Shown piece after piece: positions 5,742 to 6,152 of a stretch of 6,152 bases of DNA. This DNA is from CAZDUS01 sp964535015. Its GTDB lineage: Bacteria > Verrucomicrobiota > Kiritimatiellia > CAIKKV01 > CAITUY01. The translations under genes were made by a program, and so were the position numbers. Where the stretch lies: positions 1 through 6,152 of the forward strand of contig CAZHRU010000125.1 of NCBI GenBank assembly GCA_964535015.1. Direction: 5' to 3'. Position 1 is the first letter of the stretch. Each line of letters begins with the position of its first letter. The notes beneath the pieces were generated by a model. The model had not been told where the DNA came from and ran no database searches. It saw only the letters and a list, made by a program, of their open reading frames with translations.

Positions 5742-6152
5742 ATGCCCGAAGTGACTCTAGAACAAGTACCCCCCGTAACAAGAGATATGTTCAACCGCGG
5801 ATTCTCCGCCATGGAACGGGGCAATATGGACTATGCCATCACCATGTTCACCGCCTGCGTCCTGGCCGAACCCACCTTTCACCGTGCCCGCCGCTTCCTC
5901 CGTGCCGCCGAAATCAAGCAGTCCAGGTCCACAATAACAAGCCAGGTCGGCCAACTCGTCGCCATGGTCTCCACCCTGCCCGCGGTCATAACCGCCCAGA
6001 TCCTCCTCTCCGCCGGCAAACCCATACCCGCCATCCGCGCCATCGAAAAACTGCTCCGCCACGATCCCCTGAACCTCTCGCACGTCAGACTCCTCACCAA
6101 GGCCGCCGAGGCCGCCAATGAACCCGAAATCGCCATCCAAACCCTCGCCATG
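5742..6152 (+). CDS. TPR-repeat protein, N-terminal part (3' truncated by window edge)
   Basis: An open frame of 137 codons runs from ATG 5742 to the last base with no stop, so the gene continues outside. There is no signal peptide or membrane helix in the visible part. Residues about 14-47 form a tetratricopeptide repeat (MFNRGFSAMERGNMDYAITM with FTACVLAEP: small residues at Gly20 and Ala32, Pro44 at the end). A second repeat lies at about 83-113, with Ala-rich helices and DPLNL, and a third begins near 114. The TPR folds into helical pairs used for protein contacts; its partner is unknown. It is divergently transcribed from the amidase operon and shares the 124-base intergenic region. The start is supported by the ribosome binding site. 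A catalytic or membrane domain could follow beyond the window. Confidence 0.75.
   Translation, partial: MPEVTLEQVPPVTRDMFNRGFSAMERGNMDYAITMFTACVLAEPTFHRARRFLRAAEIKQSRSTITSQVGQLVAMVSTLPAVITAQILLSAGKPIPAIRAIEKLLRHDPLNLSHVRLLTKAAEAANEPEIAIQTLAM

Noticed and set aside
5757..6140. Minus-strand frame opposite the TPR gene
   Set aside because: Gly-rich, domain-free shadow; the plus-strand frame is open to the window edge, has TPR signatures and a good ribosome binding site.

Overview
The window is GC-rich, densely coding bacterial DNA and looks like an ordinary chromosomal segment. I see no mobile element, tRNA, rRNA or CRISPR array. The protein families suggest the Planctomycetota-Verrucomicrobiota-Chlamydiota superphylum, most likely Kiritimatiellota, Lentisphaerota or a related group. 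This rests on a floA-type flotillin followed by a proline-rich one-helix membrane protein, a TPR protein of a style I associate with those phyla, and a sugar-kinase operon containing an odd PHP-like protein. The taxonomic guess comes from memory of families, not from a search.

Layout: (1) 1-215, plus strand: the 3' end of floA (flotillin-like membrane scaffold). (2) 216-296: a short gap with two consecutive hairpins, and a possible 26-codon leader ORF whose stop overlaps the next start (ATGA). (3) 297-926, plus strand: a 209-residue protein with one N-terminal membrane helix, a long Pro-rich linker and a short conserved-looking C-terminal motif. (4) 919-5617, minus strand: four tightly spaced genes, read from right to left: a secreted N-acetylmuramoyl-L-alanine amidase, a 456-residue PHP-like protein of unknown function, a sorbitol-6-phosphate-dehydrogenase-like SDR, and a rhamnulokinase-type FGGY kinase. 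(5) 5618-5741: a divergent promoter region. (6) 5742 to the window end, plus strand: the 5' part of a TPR protein gene.

The PHP-like gene, SDR and kinase are separated by only 2-3 bases, so they almost certainly form one transcriptional unit for catabolism of a deoxy-sugar or polyol: a sugar kinase, an NAD-dependent dehydrogenase and a putative hydrolase or lyase acting on a related intermediate. The expected isomerase and aldolase are absent from the window. The amidase lies 26 bases upstream (27 if counted to the preferred PHP start codon's neighbour) and may be co-transcribed, but its cell-wall function gives no clear link to the sugar genes. The PHP-like protein, whose metal-site motifs depart from the family norm, is the most interesting unknown; the floA-linked proline-rich membrane protein is second.
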